Below, in pieces: positions 45,053-53,707 of a DNA stretch of 64,000 nt. Below the pieces are notes generated by a model. The model made no database searches. It had not been told where the DNA came from and saw only the letters and a program-made list of their open reading frames with translations. Made by a program: the position numbers and the translations under genes. Position 1 is the first letter of the stretch, and the number at the start of each line of letters is the position of its first letter. The stretch comes from Cyclobacterium jeungdonense (GTDB taxonomy: Bacteria; Bacteroidota; Bacteroidia; Cytophagales; Cyclobacteriaceae), in assembly GCF_010994275.1 (NCBI RefSeq), contig NZ_WMCD01000005.1:310001-374000 (forward strand), read 5' to 3'.

Positions 45053-47317
45053 ATGAAAATAGTATATATCGGCACCTATCCCCCTCGCGAATGCGGCATT
45101 GGTATCTTCACTCAGAGCCTTTACCAATCGATGGTAGCAAATCCTGACATTTCAGAGGTCAAAATCTCACAAAAGGGCCAAGCTGTTGAGGGGTATGTGG
45201 TAGCCATGAATGATCATGATCTGGATTACAATTATCCTGAAGAAGTAAAATTTACCATTAGACAGGAACATCAGCGGGACTACCTGAAAGCAGTTAAATA
45301 CATTAATCTGAGTGGCGCGGATATATGCATATTGGAACATGAATTCGGTATTTTTGGCGGGCAGAATGGCATGTATATTCTTCCCATGCTTCACCGCCTT
45401 GAAATACCTTTAATCGTCACTCTTCACACCATTCTGGAGAAACCCTCCTACAATGAAAAGGCGGTTCTGATACAAATCTGCAAAATGGCTTATAAAATTG
45501 TGGTTATGAGTCATAAAGCCATTGAGTTTCTAATTACTATCTATAAAGTAGACAAAAATAAAATTGAGCTCATTGAACACGGGGTGCCGGAAATTCAATT
45601 TGATCAACTCGAATCCAAAAAAGGATTTAAGCTTGAAAACAAAAAGTTTTTACTCACATTTGGGATTATCAGTAGGAATAAAGGAATTGAAACGGTAATT
45701 AAAGCATTGCCCAAGGTGATTGAAAAACACCCAGAAGTAGTTTATATGGTATTGGGGAAGACTCATCCAAATGTTCTTCATCATTCGGGCGAAGAATACC
45801 GTAATTACCTTCATCTTTTAGTAAAAACGTTGAATCTTAAAGATCATGTTGTTTTTCTGAACGAATTTATTGATGAAAATGAATTGTTTAAATACCTGTC
45901 AGCCTCTGACATATACATCACACCTTACCTGAATGAGGCTCAGATTACCAGTGGTACCCTATCCTATGCTGTAGGAGTAGGTTCAGCGGTTATCTCCACA
46001 CCCTATTGGCACGCAACAGAACTGCTGGATGAGGGAAGGGGTAGGTTGTTTAACTTTAATGATTCAGAGGAACTTTCAGGCATTCTGTTGGAACTGTTGG
46101 GTGATCCCGAAGCATTGAAAGAGATCCGAAAAAAGGCACGTGACTATGGGAAAACGATCACCTGGTCGAAATCCGGTGACAAATACGTGGAACTTGCCAG
46201 AGAGGTTTGTGCGGTTAATCCACAGGTTTTTACCCGCTCAGAAACCTTAATAGATCCTCTTTTGCTGCCGTCTTTCTCTTTGGATCATATCAAACGACTT
46301 ACGGACGATACGGGAATAATTCAACACGCTAAATTTGGAATTCCTAATCTGAAAGAGGGATATTGCCTGGACGATAATGCCAGGGCTTTGCTTATGGTAT
46401 TGATGGACTATCAGCAAACAAAGAATAAGCAAGCCTTAGCTTTGGCGCCTATTTATCTGAGTTACATTCATTACATGCAGAACGAGGATGGGACCTTCAG
46501 AAATTTCCTAAGTTTCAGCCGGCAATTCCTGGATGAAGTGGGTTCGGAAGATTCCTTTGGAAGAACCATTTGGGCATTGGGATACCTTTTAGGCAATGCT
46601 CCTAATGATGCGTATTATCAGACTGGAAAGCTTGTTTTCTTTGATGCGGCACCCAATTTTGAAAAACTCCAGTCCATAAGAGGCATTGCCAATACCATGT
46701 TGGGAGTTAGTTATTACCTTAAAGCAAACCCTAATGATGAATCCATGTCGGAAAGATTGAGAAATCTGGCCGGGAAGCTAATTACACACTTCGAAGCCAA
46801 TAGCTCTGATGGTTGGCAATGGTTTGAGCCTTTGTTGGCCTACGACAATGGTATTTTACCGCTTGCACTTCTACATGCCGCAGAAATGCTTCATGAGGAC
46901 AAGATAACCGAGGTGGCATTGGCAAGTATGAATTTTCTTACAAAAATCACCCTTAAGGACGGTTATTTATCGATAATTGGTAATGAAAATTGGTATAAAA
47001 AAGAAGGGGAACGATCTTTGTTTGCACAGCAACCCATCGATGCACTAGCGATGATTTTAATGTATCAACAAGCTTTCCACCTTACCAAAGATAAAGAATA
47101 CCTGACAAAGTTGTTTTCTTGTTTCATGTGGTTTCTGGGGGAAAACGACCTTCGAATGAGTTTGTTCGATTTTGAGACAAAAGGCTGTTGTGACGGCTTT
47201 GAAAGCTATGGTATCAATCGAAATCAGGGGGCTGAAAGCTCTTTGGCGTATTTGATTTCCTATTTGATCGTATTGCAGGCCTTTGAAGAATTTGAAGAAA
47301 AGGAATTACTGTCCTAA
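45053..47317 (+). CDS. GT4 glycosyltransferase fused to a large helical C-terminal domain
   Basis: A 754-residue cytoplasmic protein. The first half (about 1-395) is a GT-B family 4 glycosyltransferase: glycine-rich start MKIVYIGTYPPRECGIGIFT, nucleotide-binding ISRNKGIETVIKALPKV, and the donor loop ITSGTLSYAVGVGSAVIST. The second half (about 400-754) has YCLDDNARALLMVLMDY, EDGTFRNFLSF and repeated paired helices, which look like an alpha/alpha toroid found in some glycoside-processing enzymes. Neighbours are another GT4 and a GH130-like enzyme, so polymer building on mannose-like sugars is inferred. The gene is AT-rich, suggesting acquisition. Confidence 0.82.
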   Translation: MKIVYIGTYPPRECGIGIFTQSLYQSMVANPDISEVKISQKGQAVEGYVVAMNDHDLDYNYPEEVKFTIRQEHQRDYLKAVKYINLSGADICILEHEFGIFGGQNGMYILPMLHRLEIPLIVTLHTILEKPSYNEKAVLIQICKMAYKIVVMSHKAIEFLITIYKVDKNKIELIEHGVPEIQFDQLESKKGFKLENKKFLLTFGIISRNKGIETVIKALPKVIEKHPEVVYMVLGKTHPNVLHHSGEEYRNYLHLLVKTLNLKDHVVFLNEFIDENELFKYLSASDIYITPYLNEAQITSGTLSYAVGVGSAVISTPYWHATELLDEGRGRLFNFNDSEELSGILLELLGDPEALKEIRKKARDYGKTITWSKSGDKYVELAREVCAVNPQVFTRSETLIDPLLLPSFSLDHIKRLTDDTGIIQHAKFGIPNLKEGYCLDDNARALLMVLMDYQQTKNKQALALAPIYLSYIHYMQNEDGTFRNFLSFSRQFLDEVGSEDSFGRTIWALGYLLGNAPNDAYYQTGKLVFFDAAPNFEKLQSIRGIANTMLGVSYYLKANPNDESMSERLRNLAGKLITHFEANSSDGWQWFEPLLAYDNGILPLALLHAAEMLHEDKITEVALASMNFLTKITLKDGYLSIIGNENWYKKEGERSLFAQQPIDALAMILMYQQAFHLTKDKEYLTKLFSCFMWFLGENDLRMSLFDFETKGCCDGFESYGINRNQGAESSLAYLISYLIVLQAFEEFEEKELLS

Positions 47318-47700
47318 CCCTCTTCAGTAAAAAGTAATTAATAAAGAGCGGTATTACTATCCTTACAAAAAGAAGGTGTACCTTTCGAATTCTTTAGATC
47401 TGATTAGTAAGGATTTAAAATACGAGAGCGAGACGATCACCCTTTTTTGTCCTTTACAAGTAGAAAAGTAATGCGGTTTAGCAAAATTGAATTGGTTATT
47501 AGGTTTCAGATAGGATCTACCTTATTTTTAAACTGGTCCTGACCCTGGCCTGTAGCTAGGATAGTTGGCAGGTAAGACTTGACAGCAACGTATATCCTGT
47601 TTTGGTTTTTTTACGTTTTGTAGCTGATGAAAATAGTAGACAGCTGTAAAAGCCCATTAAGGTAATTATTTTTTAAGTTTTAACTTAATAGTTCGGAATT
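47318..47700. other. Intergenic region with a palindrome before the second GT4
   Basis: These 383 bases have no coding frame. A perfect palindrome TTAAGTT-TT-AACTTAA lies at 47673-47688, 12 bases before the next ATG. I see no exact TAnnTTTG box; TACGTTTTG near 47609 is close. A terminator for the first gene is not evident. Confidence 0.4.
47673..47688. promoter_or_regulatory. 16-base palindrome, candidate operator
   Basis: Two 7-base arms (TTAAGTT and AACTTAA) with a 2-base spacer stand immediately before the GT4 start at 47701, where a bound protein could block translation or transcription. AT-rich palindromes can arise by chance. Confidence 0.3.
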
Positions 47701-48711
47701 ATGAAAGTAGCGGTTCTTTCCCCCATTGCATGGAGAACCCCACCCGTAAAATATGGGCCCTGGGAACAGGTGGCTTCCAATCTGGTGGAAGGGCTGGCGG
47801 AAAAAAACATTGACGTCACCCTATTTGCTACCGGAAATTCGGTTACAAAAGGGAAGTTGGCACACGTGACCGATACAGCCTATGCTGAAAATCCGGATAT
47901 CGACCCAAAGGTCTGGGAATGTCTTCATATCAGCAATTTGATGGAGCAGGCAGATCAGTTTGATTTAATTCATAATCACTTTGACTTTCTTCCGCTTACC
48001 TATTCGCGTTTGATCAAAACGCCGATGGTCACCACCATCCATGGGTTTTCTTCACCCAGGATATTGCCGGTTTATAAAAAATACAACCGAGATAATTTTT
48101 ATGTTTCTATCAGTGACTCCGACCGCAACCCATATTTAGACTACATTGCGACTGTCTATAATGGAATTAATACCAGTGAATTTACATTCCAAAATAGACC
48201 AACCGATTATTTATTGTTTTTTGGAAGAATACACCCTGAAAAGGGCACTTACGAATCCATTCAGATCGCTAAACAATCAGGAAGAAAATTAATCATTTCC
48301 GGATTAGTACAGGATGAGGAATATTTTATCAAAAAGGTTAAACCTTTTATTAATGATGAGGATATCATTTTTGTTGGTAATTCGGGACCGAAGGAAAGGG
48401 ACAAATTGATGGGGGATGCCTATGCATTACTACATCCCATTAGCTTTAGCGAACCATTCGGTTTGAGCGTGGCGGAATCCATGATGTGCGGCACTCCGGT
48501 TATTGCATTTAATTTAGGCTCCATGCCGGAGTTGATTGTAGATGGGAAAACAGGTTTTCTGGTAACTACCCTCGAAGAAGCTGTCGCGGCGGTAGGGAAA
48601 ATTAAATCTATCGAAAGAAAAAACTGCAGAGAATGGGCAGTTTCAAAATTCAGCAGAGAAAAGATGACAGATAGTTACCTTCATGTTTATCACCAGGTTT
48701 TAAAGGTGTAG
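47701..48711 (+). CDS. GT4-family glycosyltransferase
   Basis: A 336-residue cytoplasmic GT-B enzyme. The N-terminal acceptor domain opens with MKVAVLSPIAWRTPPVKYGP and contains FDLIHNHFDFLPL. The donor domain has LLFFGRIHPEKGTYESIQIA and the family 4 E-X7-E motif in EPFGLSVAESMMCGTPVIAF. It lies between the fused GT4 and the GH130-like gene (67 bases upstream of the latter). The donor sugar cannot be read from sequence; context favours GDP-mannose or a similar nucleotide sugar. Confidence 0.88.
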   Translation: MKVAVLSPIAWRTPPVKYGPWEQVASNLVEGLAEKNIDVTLFATGNSVTKGKLAHVTDTAYAENPDIDPKVWECLHISNLMEQADQFDLIHNHFDFLPLTYSRLIKTPMVTTIHGFSSPRILPVYKKYNRDNFYVSISDSDRNPYLDYIATVYNGINTSEFTFQNRPTDYLLFFGRIHPEKGTYESIQIAKQSGRKLIISGLVQDEEYFIKKVKPFINDEDIIFVGNSGPKERDKLMGDAYALLHPISFSEPFGLSVAESMMCGTPVIAFNLGSMPELIVDGKTGFLVTTLEEAVAAVGKIKSIERKNCREWAVSKFSREKMTDSYLHVYHQVLKV

Positions 48712-48778
48712 CACATTTGTATAGTTTAGGATAATTTTTTTTAAAAAAGAGGCTGAAGTAAAAAGGAACAGAAGAAAC

Positions 48779-50260
48779 ATGTACGACAAGACAATTAAAA
48801 AACCATTGGTTAAAAGAAACAGAATAAAGATCATTAGAAACTCTTCTCGGGTAATTACTCGTGCCCATGTTACGGATATCGCACGCATCCCTAAAATAAT
48901 TGGGAGAGTGATGAATCTGACGGAAGAGAATGCTGATGATTTATTACACCGTATCAATCATCATTTTGTAGGACGGCATAAGAATATTGAGGACATTTTT
49001 AAACGTAATTTCAGGAATGTTTCGCAATACATCCCGCAGGAATTAACAGTGAGTCCTACCAAGGAGCTTTTAATTGGGGCTTTCTTTACTATGGAATATT
49101 CTGTTGAGTCCGCTGCCCTTTTTAATCCTTCCATTGTCCCCCACCCCAACCAGGAAGGTCTCCCGGAAGGGAGTATCCGGTTCGTCATGAGCCTCCGGGC
49201 TACTGGTGAAGGCCATATTTCTTCTATCGTATTTCGGAGTGGTACGATTAAAGCCGATCAAACATTTCTAATTAATCCGGTAAGCGAATTTGTTGATACA
49301 CCTAGAATTCGGCACGATCAGTCTTACGACCGGCATTTATTTCAGCTCAAACTTGAAGCTATGAATGCCTGGTGTGAAACAAGTATAAAGATTTTTGAGA
49401 ATTTGCAAAATTCTTTCACATTTGAAGAATTAAAAAATACAATTATAGCGTTTCAACTGAATACGGAAGAAGCTTTTGACAAGGAAGCGATCAAGAATAT
49501 TTACTGGCTTGCTGATTCCAATTATTTTATCAAATTTGAACCAAATCATGATATTTCTGAGCATGTGATTTTTCCTTTATCCGCAAATGAAAGCAGGGGA
49601 ATTGAGGATGCCCGATTTGTAAAGTTTTTCGATGATAATGGCACCAGCACCTACTATGCAACCTACACGGCCTACAACGGGGTTTGCATCCTTCCACAAT
49701 TGTTAGAGACAAAAGATTTTATAAATTTTGACATTATTACTTTAAACGGTAAGGCTGCACAGAACAAAGGAATGGCACTTTTTCCACGAAAAATAAATGG
49801 TAAATACGCGATGTTATCGCGGGTGGACGGGGAAAATAATTACATCATGTTTTCTGACCACCTGCATTTCTGGGATGAAGCCATACTCCTTCAGGAACCA
49901 ACCATGCCCTGGGAATTTTTTCAGATCGGAAACTGTGGCTCTCCAATTGAAATAAATGAAGGATGGTTGGTGCTTACACATGGGGTAGGGGCAATGAGGC
50001 AATATTTCATTGGGGCCATATTGCTTGATCTGGAAGATCCGACCAAAATCATAGCTCGCCTTGAAGAGCCGCTGCTTACGCCCAATGAAGAGGAACGTGA
50101 AGGGTACGTTCCCAATGTGGTTTATTCCTGTGGTGCCTTGATCCATAATAATATTTTGGTTGTACCTTACGCCATGTCCGATATCACCTCCGGAATTGCC
50201 ACAGTTAACGTAAGTGATTTGATTTCTTGCATGAAACCAGTGGCTGAACGGAAAAATTAG
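48779..50260 (+). CDS. GH130-like beta-mannoside phosphorylase/hydrolase
   Basis: A 493-residue cytoplasmic five-bladed propeller enzyme of the GH130 type, with a long N-terminal helical extension (about 1-90). Visible family features are SAALFNPSIVPHPNQ, FVMSLRATGEGHISS, GIEDARF (274-280) with the conserved acidic residue, YATYTAYNG and VLTHGVGAMRQYFIGAILLD. GH130 enzymes phosphorolyse or hydrolyse beta-1,4- or beta-1,2-mannosides. With two GT4 genes directly upstream, it may recycle an internal mannose polymer. There is no signal peptide. An ATG at 48779 follows an AGGAAC sequence. Confidence 0.85.
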   Translation: MYDKTIKKPLVKRNRIKIIRNSSRVITRAHVTDIARIPKIIGRVMNLTEENADDLLHRINHHFVGRHKNIEDIFKRNFRNVSQYIPQELTVSPTKELLIGAFFTMEYSVESAALFNPSIVPHPNQEGLPEGSIRFVMSLRATGEGHISSIVFRSGTIKADQTFLINPVSEFVDTPRIRHDQSYDRHLFQLKLEAMNAWCETSIKIFENLQNSFTFEELKNTIIAFQLNTEEAFDKEAIKNIYWLADSNYFIKFEPNHDISEHVIFPLSANESRGIEDARFVKFFDDNGTSTYYATYTAYNGVCILPQLLETKDFINFDIITLNGKAAQNKGMALFPRKINGKYAMLSRVDGENNYIMFSDHLHFWDEAILLQEPTMPWEFFQIGNCGSPIEINEGWLVLTHGVGAMRQYFIGAILLDLEDPTKIIARLEEPLLTPNEEEREGYVPNVVYSCGALIHNNILVVPYAMSDITSGIATVNVSDLISCMKPVAERKN

Positions 50261-50396
50261 GAGTAATAGTTGGGCAGGTACCGATCCTGTCCATCTGCCG
50301 GTTTTGGGGAAGTAAAAATGGTCAGGGAAACTCCAAGCTGCATGGGGATTCATTTGGTTGTTTTCCAATTCCATGGGATTTTGTAAATTAACATTT

Positions 50397-51281
50397 ATGA
50401 ACCATTTGCTAGCCTCGATTTTTACCGGCTTCTTTTTCATAATGGGTATTCCCAATTCGAACTTTCAGCAACTAAAGGTTGTCAATCTTAATCTTCGATA
50501 TGACAATCCCGACGATGGAAAAAATAAATGGGAGAATCGTTTACCCATCGTAGAGGCCTTCTTTGACGAATCTACTCCCCATTTGCTGGGATTTCAGGAA
50601 GTAACGCACCGGCAGTTACTTGATTTGAAGCGAATAATGCCGAATTATGATTATGTTGGTAAAGGTCGCGAGGACGGGCTCAAAGGAGGAGAATACAATC
50701 CTATATTTTTTAGAAAGGATCGGTTTCAACTGCTGGAATCTGGCACTTTCTGGCTTTCAAATACTCCTGAGAAGCCCGGTAGCATCGGTTGGGATGCGCA
50801 GCTTCCCCGGATAGTAACTTGGGCCAAACTTGAGGATTTGAAAAGCGGAAAGATCATTTTTCATTTCAACACCCATTTTGACAACAAAGGGATTGACTCC
50901 CGTTACAAAAGCGTGGACTTGCTGGCGGGTAAAATAGAGGAAATTTCGGAGGAATCACCAGTGGTTGTTACAGGAGATTTTAACATCCGCAAAGATCATC
51001 CCCGGTATGGGAAACAGCCCTATATATACCTGGTCGCGACCCTGAGCCGGCAATTGCAAATGGAAAGTGCGGAATTTGCAGCTGAAAAAGTGATTTCAGC
51101 CGGAGCAACGGGTAATGGATTTGAAGAAAACTGGCAGCAAAGGCCACCCAATGCTGTAGATTATATCTTTGTCAACGAAGGCTTTGCTGTCAATACCTAT
51201 GAGGTAAGGCATATTATTCGGGAGGGAGTCTTTATCGCGGATCATTGGCCGGTTATCGTAAAAATGAGGTTTTCCAATTAG
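50397..51281 (+). CDS. Secreted endonuclease/exonuclease/phosphatase family protein
   Basis: A 294-residue protein with a signal peptide (MNHLLASIFTGFFFIMGIP). The frame is open to a TTG at 50358, but the ATG at 50397 gives the signal sequence directly. The fold motifs are complete: NLNLRYDNPDDG, LLGFQEVTHRQL (metal Glu), FNTHFDNKG (His), VVTGDFNIRKDHP (Asp/Asn) and IADHWPVIVKM (His). The family includes secreted sphingomyelinases, nucleases and inositol phosphatases; the substrate here is unknown. Confidence 0.88.
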   Translation: MNHLLASIFTGFFFIMGIPNSNFQQLKVVNLNLRYDNPDDGKNKWENRLPIVEAFFDESTPHLLGFQEVTHRQLLDLKRIMPNYDYVGKGREDGLKGGEYNPIFFRKDRFQLLESGTFWLSNTPEKPGSIGWDAQLPRIVTWAKLEDLKSGKIIFHFNTHFDNKGIDSRYKSVDLLAGKIEEISEESPVVVTGDFNIRKDHPRYGKQPYIYLVATLSRQLQMESAEFAAEKVISAGATGNGFEENWQQRPPNAVDYIFVNEGFAVNTYEVRHIIREGVFIADHWPVIVKMRFSN

Positions 51282-51427
51282 TGAAATCCAGGGCTACTAA
51301 GCTATTTTTGATTAGTATAGACCATCCGGCAGTAGTGTCTGAAGGATTATTTTGAGTAAGAGGAATTACCGAATTCGTTTTCGGATGAATATTTTGTTCC
51401 TCTTTTTTAAAATGGGTACCTTAAAGA

Positions 51428-51964
51428 ATGGACAAATTAAAAATTCTCCAGGTGGAAGTTGAACTAGTGCAGGGAGATATTACCCAACAAGACGATATCG
51501 ACGTCATCGTTAACGCAGCCAATGCTCAATTAGAAACGGGGGGAGGTGTTGCCGGTGCAATCCATCGTGCTGCTGGACATGGTCTGGCTGAAGAGTGCCG
51601 GCCCATGGCACCAATAAAGCCTGGTGAAGCGGTGATTTCCAGTGGACACCAATTACCCAACCCCTTTGTCATCCATTGTCTGGGTCCGGTGTATGGAGTG
51701 GACCAACCTTCTGATGCCCTGTTGGCTGATTGCTACCGCAATGCTTTGCTCTTGGCCGATGAGCATAAACTTGCTTCTATTGCCTTCCCTTCGATTTCTA
51801 CTGGCGCCTTTGGTTATCCCATCAAACCTGCTGCCGGGATTGCCCTGGATACCATCAAAGCTATTGTACCCAGCTTGAAAAACATTCAAAAAATCCGAAT
51901 CGTACTTTTTGACCAAACGGATTTTGAAACTTTCGATAAAAAACTAGGCCAGTTAAATATTTGA
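51428..51964 (+). CDS. Macro-domain ADP-ribose deacetylase/hydrolase
   Basis: A 178-residue single macro domain with the ligand loops IVNAANAQLETGGGVAGAIH and FPSISTGAFGYPIKPAA. The Asn/Gly pattern fits MacroD/YmdB-like enzymes that remove ADP-ribose from proteins or deacetylate O-acetyl-ADP-ribose. It is cytoplasmic. Neighbours are not clearly related; no ADP-ribosyltransferase toxin is seen in the window. Confidence 0.9.
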   Translation: MDKLKILQVEVELVQGDITQQDDIDVIVNAANAQLETGGGVAGAIHRAAGHGLAEECRPMAPIKPGEAVISSGHQLPNPFVIHCLGPVYGVDQPSDALLADCYRNALLLADEHKLASIAFPSISTGAFGYPIKPAAGIALDTIKAIVPSLKNIQKIRIVLFDQTDFETFDKKLGQLNI

Positions 51965-52047
51965 TTTGCGATCAAAATATCTCTGAATCCCTTTTGATAT
52001 TTCCCAAATATTATTAACATACGGAAAGGGATCAAAGCTGAAGGAGC

Positions 52048-52407
52048 ATGCCACTATTCATGGACCGACATGACATACCGGGGGTTTCAGCAGAAGATGT
52101 AGCGAATGCGCACCAAAAGGACCTATCTATTCAGGCAAAATTTGATTGCAGGGCCCTGACGTATTGGTTTGACGAAGAAGAGGGGATGGCTTTTTGTCTG
52201 ATTGAAGCTCCAAATAAGGAGGCCGTCCAGCGCCTCCATAACTACGCACATGGATTAATTCCCAATCAGGTTATTGAAGTGGAACCAAATTTAGTTGCCT
52301 CATTCCTGGGTAGAATAAAGGATCCTGCTCCTACGGGAGATTCATTCACCGTCATCAATGATCCCGCTTTTCGATGGCTACCTTCCTGTGGTAGATGGCG
52401 AGATTGA
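52048..52407 (+). CDS. DUF4242 protein, probably frameshifted at its C-terminal end
   Basis: A 119-residue frame whose first 90 residues are a typical DUF4242 domain: MPLFMDRHDIPGVSAEDVA, then FDCRALTYWFDEEEGMAFCL and a VIEVEPNLVASFLGRIKDP ending. After INDPAFR the frame runs into WLPSCGRWRD and a stop. Members I recall continue after NDPAFR. Dropping one T in the run GCTTTTCG near 52370 would join it to the next frame. DUF4242 proteins include nickel-binding examples, but function is unclear. Confidence 0.65.
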   Translation: MPLFMDRHDIPGVSAEDVANAHQKDLSIQAKFDCRALTYWFDEEEGMAFCLIEAPNKEAVQRLHNYAHGLIPNQVIEVEPNLVASFLGRIKDPAPTGDSFTVINDPAFRWLPSCGRWRD

Positions 52408-52597
52408 TGAGAACACTTATCAAAGAAATCTGGAATTTGCTTACCCCTCTTCTATCACCAAACTTTCAAAAATGAAGAGACTAGTGCTTAATAGGCTGGG
52501 GGAAATGCGGATGATTGCCTCCTCAGAGCTTAATCAGTCTGACACGGAGCTTTCGTGCGCAGAATTAGCTGATTTGATTGTATTGTTCAGGCAATGA
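52358..52597 (+). pseudogene. Overlapping frame, possible detached C-terminal part of the DUF4242 gene
   Basis: A 79-residue frame in the +1 register overlaps the previous gene by 50 bases: FDGYLPVVDGEIDENTYQ, then ELNQSDTELSCAELADLIVL. I do not recognise it. If the DUF4242 frame were repaired by one base it would form the C-terminal 75 residues of the same protein. It has no obvious start signal of its own. Confidence 0.4.
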
Positions 52598-52637
52598 ACA
52601 AAAGGTTTGAAAACTCAAAATAAACTAACAAAAGAGG

Positions 52638-53591
52638 ATGATGCTGATAAATTTCTTTTCTCTATTTCTAGTGGTAATTGGTTTGTCGGTATGCCAGAAT
52701 ACAGCCTTCTTCTCTGAGGAGGACCACCGGCTACTTTCGGAAGAAGTTCTTCAGGAAATTTCCCCAAAAGAAAGCAAACTTATCCTGGACGAAGACTTGG
52801 CAAACTACATCAATACCCAGGCCAGGTTGGATGGGGCAGATCAGGTAATCCTCATTGCAGATTCTATCTTGGTTACCCAGAAAATAAAGCTGATGGAGGT
52901 AGATTTAATCCTAATTTCTGATTATTTCAGTACCGATGGAAATCAGGTGGATGTCCTTCCAGCCCCCACCAATAAAAATCGAAGTGGGGTTTCCGGAAAA
53001 AATGGGAAAGAAGTTCAAATTATAGCCAAACATATCGAAGAGGCACAATTTCACTTGCCCGGTATGGACGGAACAGATGGTAGGGATGGCAGTGATGGAA
53101 AAAACGGAAATAAAAATGAAGTCAAGAAACATGGAGACGTAAGTATGGGGACTGAAGGTGAAGATGGGCAAGACGGGGGAAATGGTGGAAAAGGTGGCCA
53201 ATTGATCCTTCAATCCCAGAATAAAGATTATTCGGTACAATTGACCGCACCAGGAGGAAGCGGCGGTAGTGGAGGTAAAGGTGGTACCGGGGGGACCACC
53301 TTCATTTGGGCATTTACCCAACCACCCGGGAAATCCAAAAACCCGGATCCCGGACGGCCTGACCCCGGTGGGAATGTCCAGATTCAAAGCCAAAATAATC
53401 AATCAGCTATAAAGAGCAGACAGGAAAAGGATGGGCAAAATGGCAAAAGAGGAAGAAACGGATTGGATGGTGAAAAGGAAATAGAGGTTCTGTCCGATCA
53501 GCAATTTGCAGGGGCGGTCCGCAGGTATTATCATTTTGATTGGCAAAATTTAAATCAAACAGGCTGGCAAATTCTTTTCAGAAAAAAATGA
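52638..53591 (+). CDS. Secreted protein with interrupted collagen-like Gly-X-Y runs
   Basis: A 317-residue protein with an N-terminal signal (hydrophobic 4-19; Cys19 might make it a lipoprotein, but the lipobox LSVC is poor). A beta-helix-like N-terminal part (about 50-135) with VILIADSILVTQ and VDLILISDYFST is followed by four Gly-X-Y-type runs at about 142-159 (GMDGTDGRDGSDGKNG), 171-188 (GTEGEDGQDGGNGGKGG), 206-220 (GGSGGSGGKGGTGG) and 266-279 (GQNGKRGRNGLDG). A conventional C-terminal segment (RRYYHFDWQNLNQTG) ends it. Gly-X-Y runs alternate with beta-strand text (QIIAKHI, LILQSQ, NVQIQSQ), so they may be loops of a beta-solenoid rather than a triple helix. I do not know a function. Confidence 0.75.
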   Translation: MMLINFFSLFLVVIGLSVCQNTAFFSEEDHRLLSEEVLQEISPKESKLILDEDLANYINTQARLDGADQVILIADSILVTQKIKLMEVDLILISDYFSTDGNQVDVLPAPTNKNRSGVSGKNGKEVQIIAKHIEEAQFHLPGMDGTDGRDGSDGKNGNKNEVKKHGDVSMGTEGEDGQDGGNGGKGGQLILQSQNKDYSVQLTAPGGSGGSGGKGGTGGTTFIWAFTQPPGKSKNPDPGRPDPGGNVQIQSQNNQSAIKSRQEKDGQNGKRGRNGLDGEKEIEVLSDQQFAGAVRRYYHFDWQNLNQTGWQILFRKK

Positions 53592-53644
53592 TACGTTCCG
53601 GTAGTTGCCTGTATGAGCCCGACCCCTCGCAAATCACTGATAAC

Positions 53645-53675
53645 TTGAGGTTTGACAAAAATTTTTGTACTTTTA
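53645..53675 (+). promoter_or_regulatory. Candidate promoter of the redoxin/DsbD-alpha pair
   Basis: TTG at 53645-53647, a 20-base spacer, then TACTTTTA at 53668-53675, one base off TAnnTTTG. The ATG at 53708 follows 33 bases later. Confidence 0.5.
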
Positions 53676-53707
53676 ATATGATTCTAGCGTCGCAAAATGC
53701 ATGAATT

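Noticed and set aside
50358..50396. TTG start for the EEP-family protein
   Set aside because: The ATG at 50397 gives a clean signal peptide; the extra 13 residues would precede it.
49814..50455. 213-codon minus-strand frame over the GH130-like gene
   Set aside because: It is antisense to a protein with clear GH130 motifs, and its own translation shows no domain or signal.
52638..53591. Collagen-like frame as a low-complexity artefact
   Set aside because: It begins with a secretion signal, has ordinary N- and C-terminal segments, and the Gly-X-Y runs are separated by beta-strand-like text, so it is kept as a real gene.
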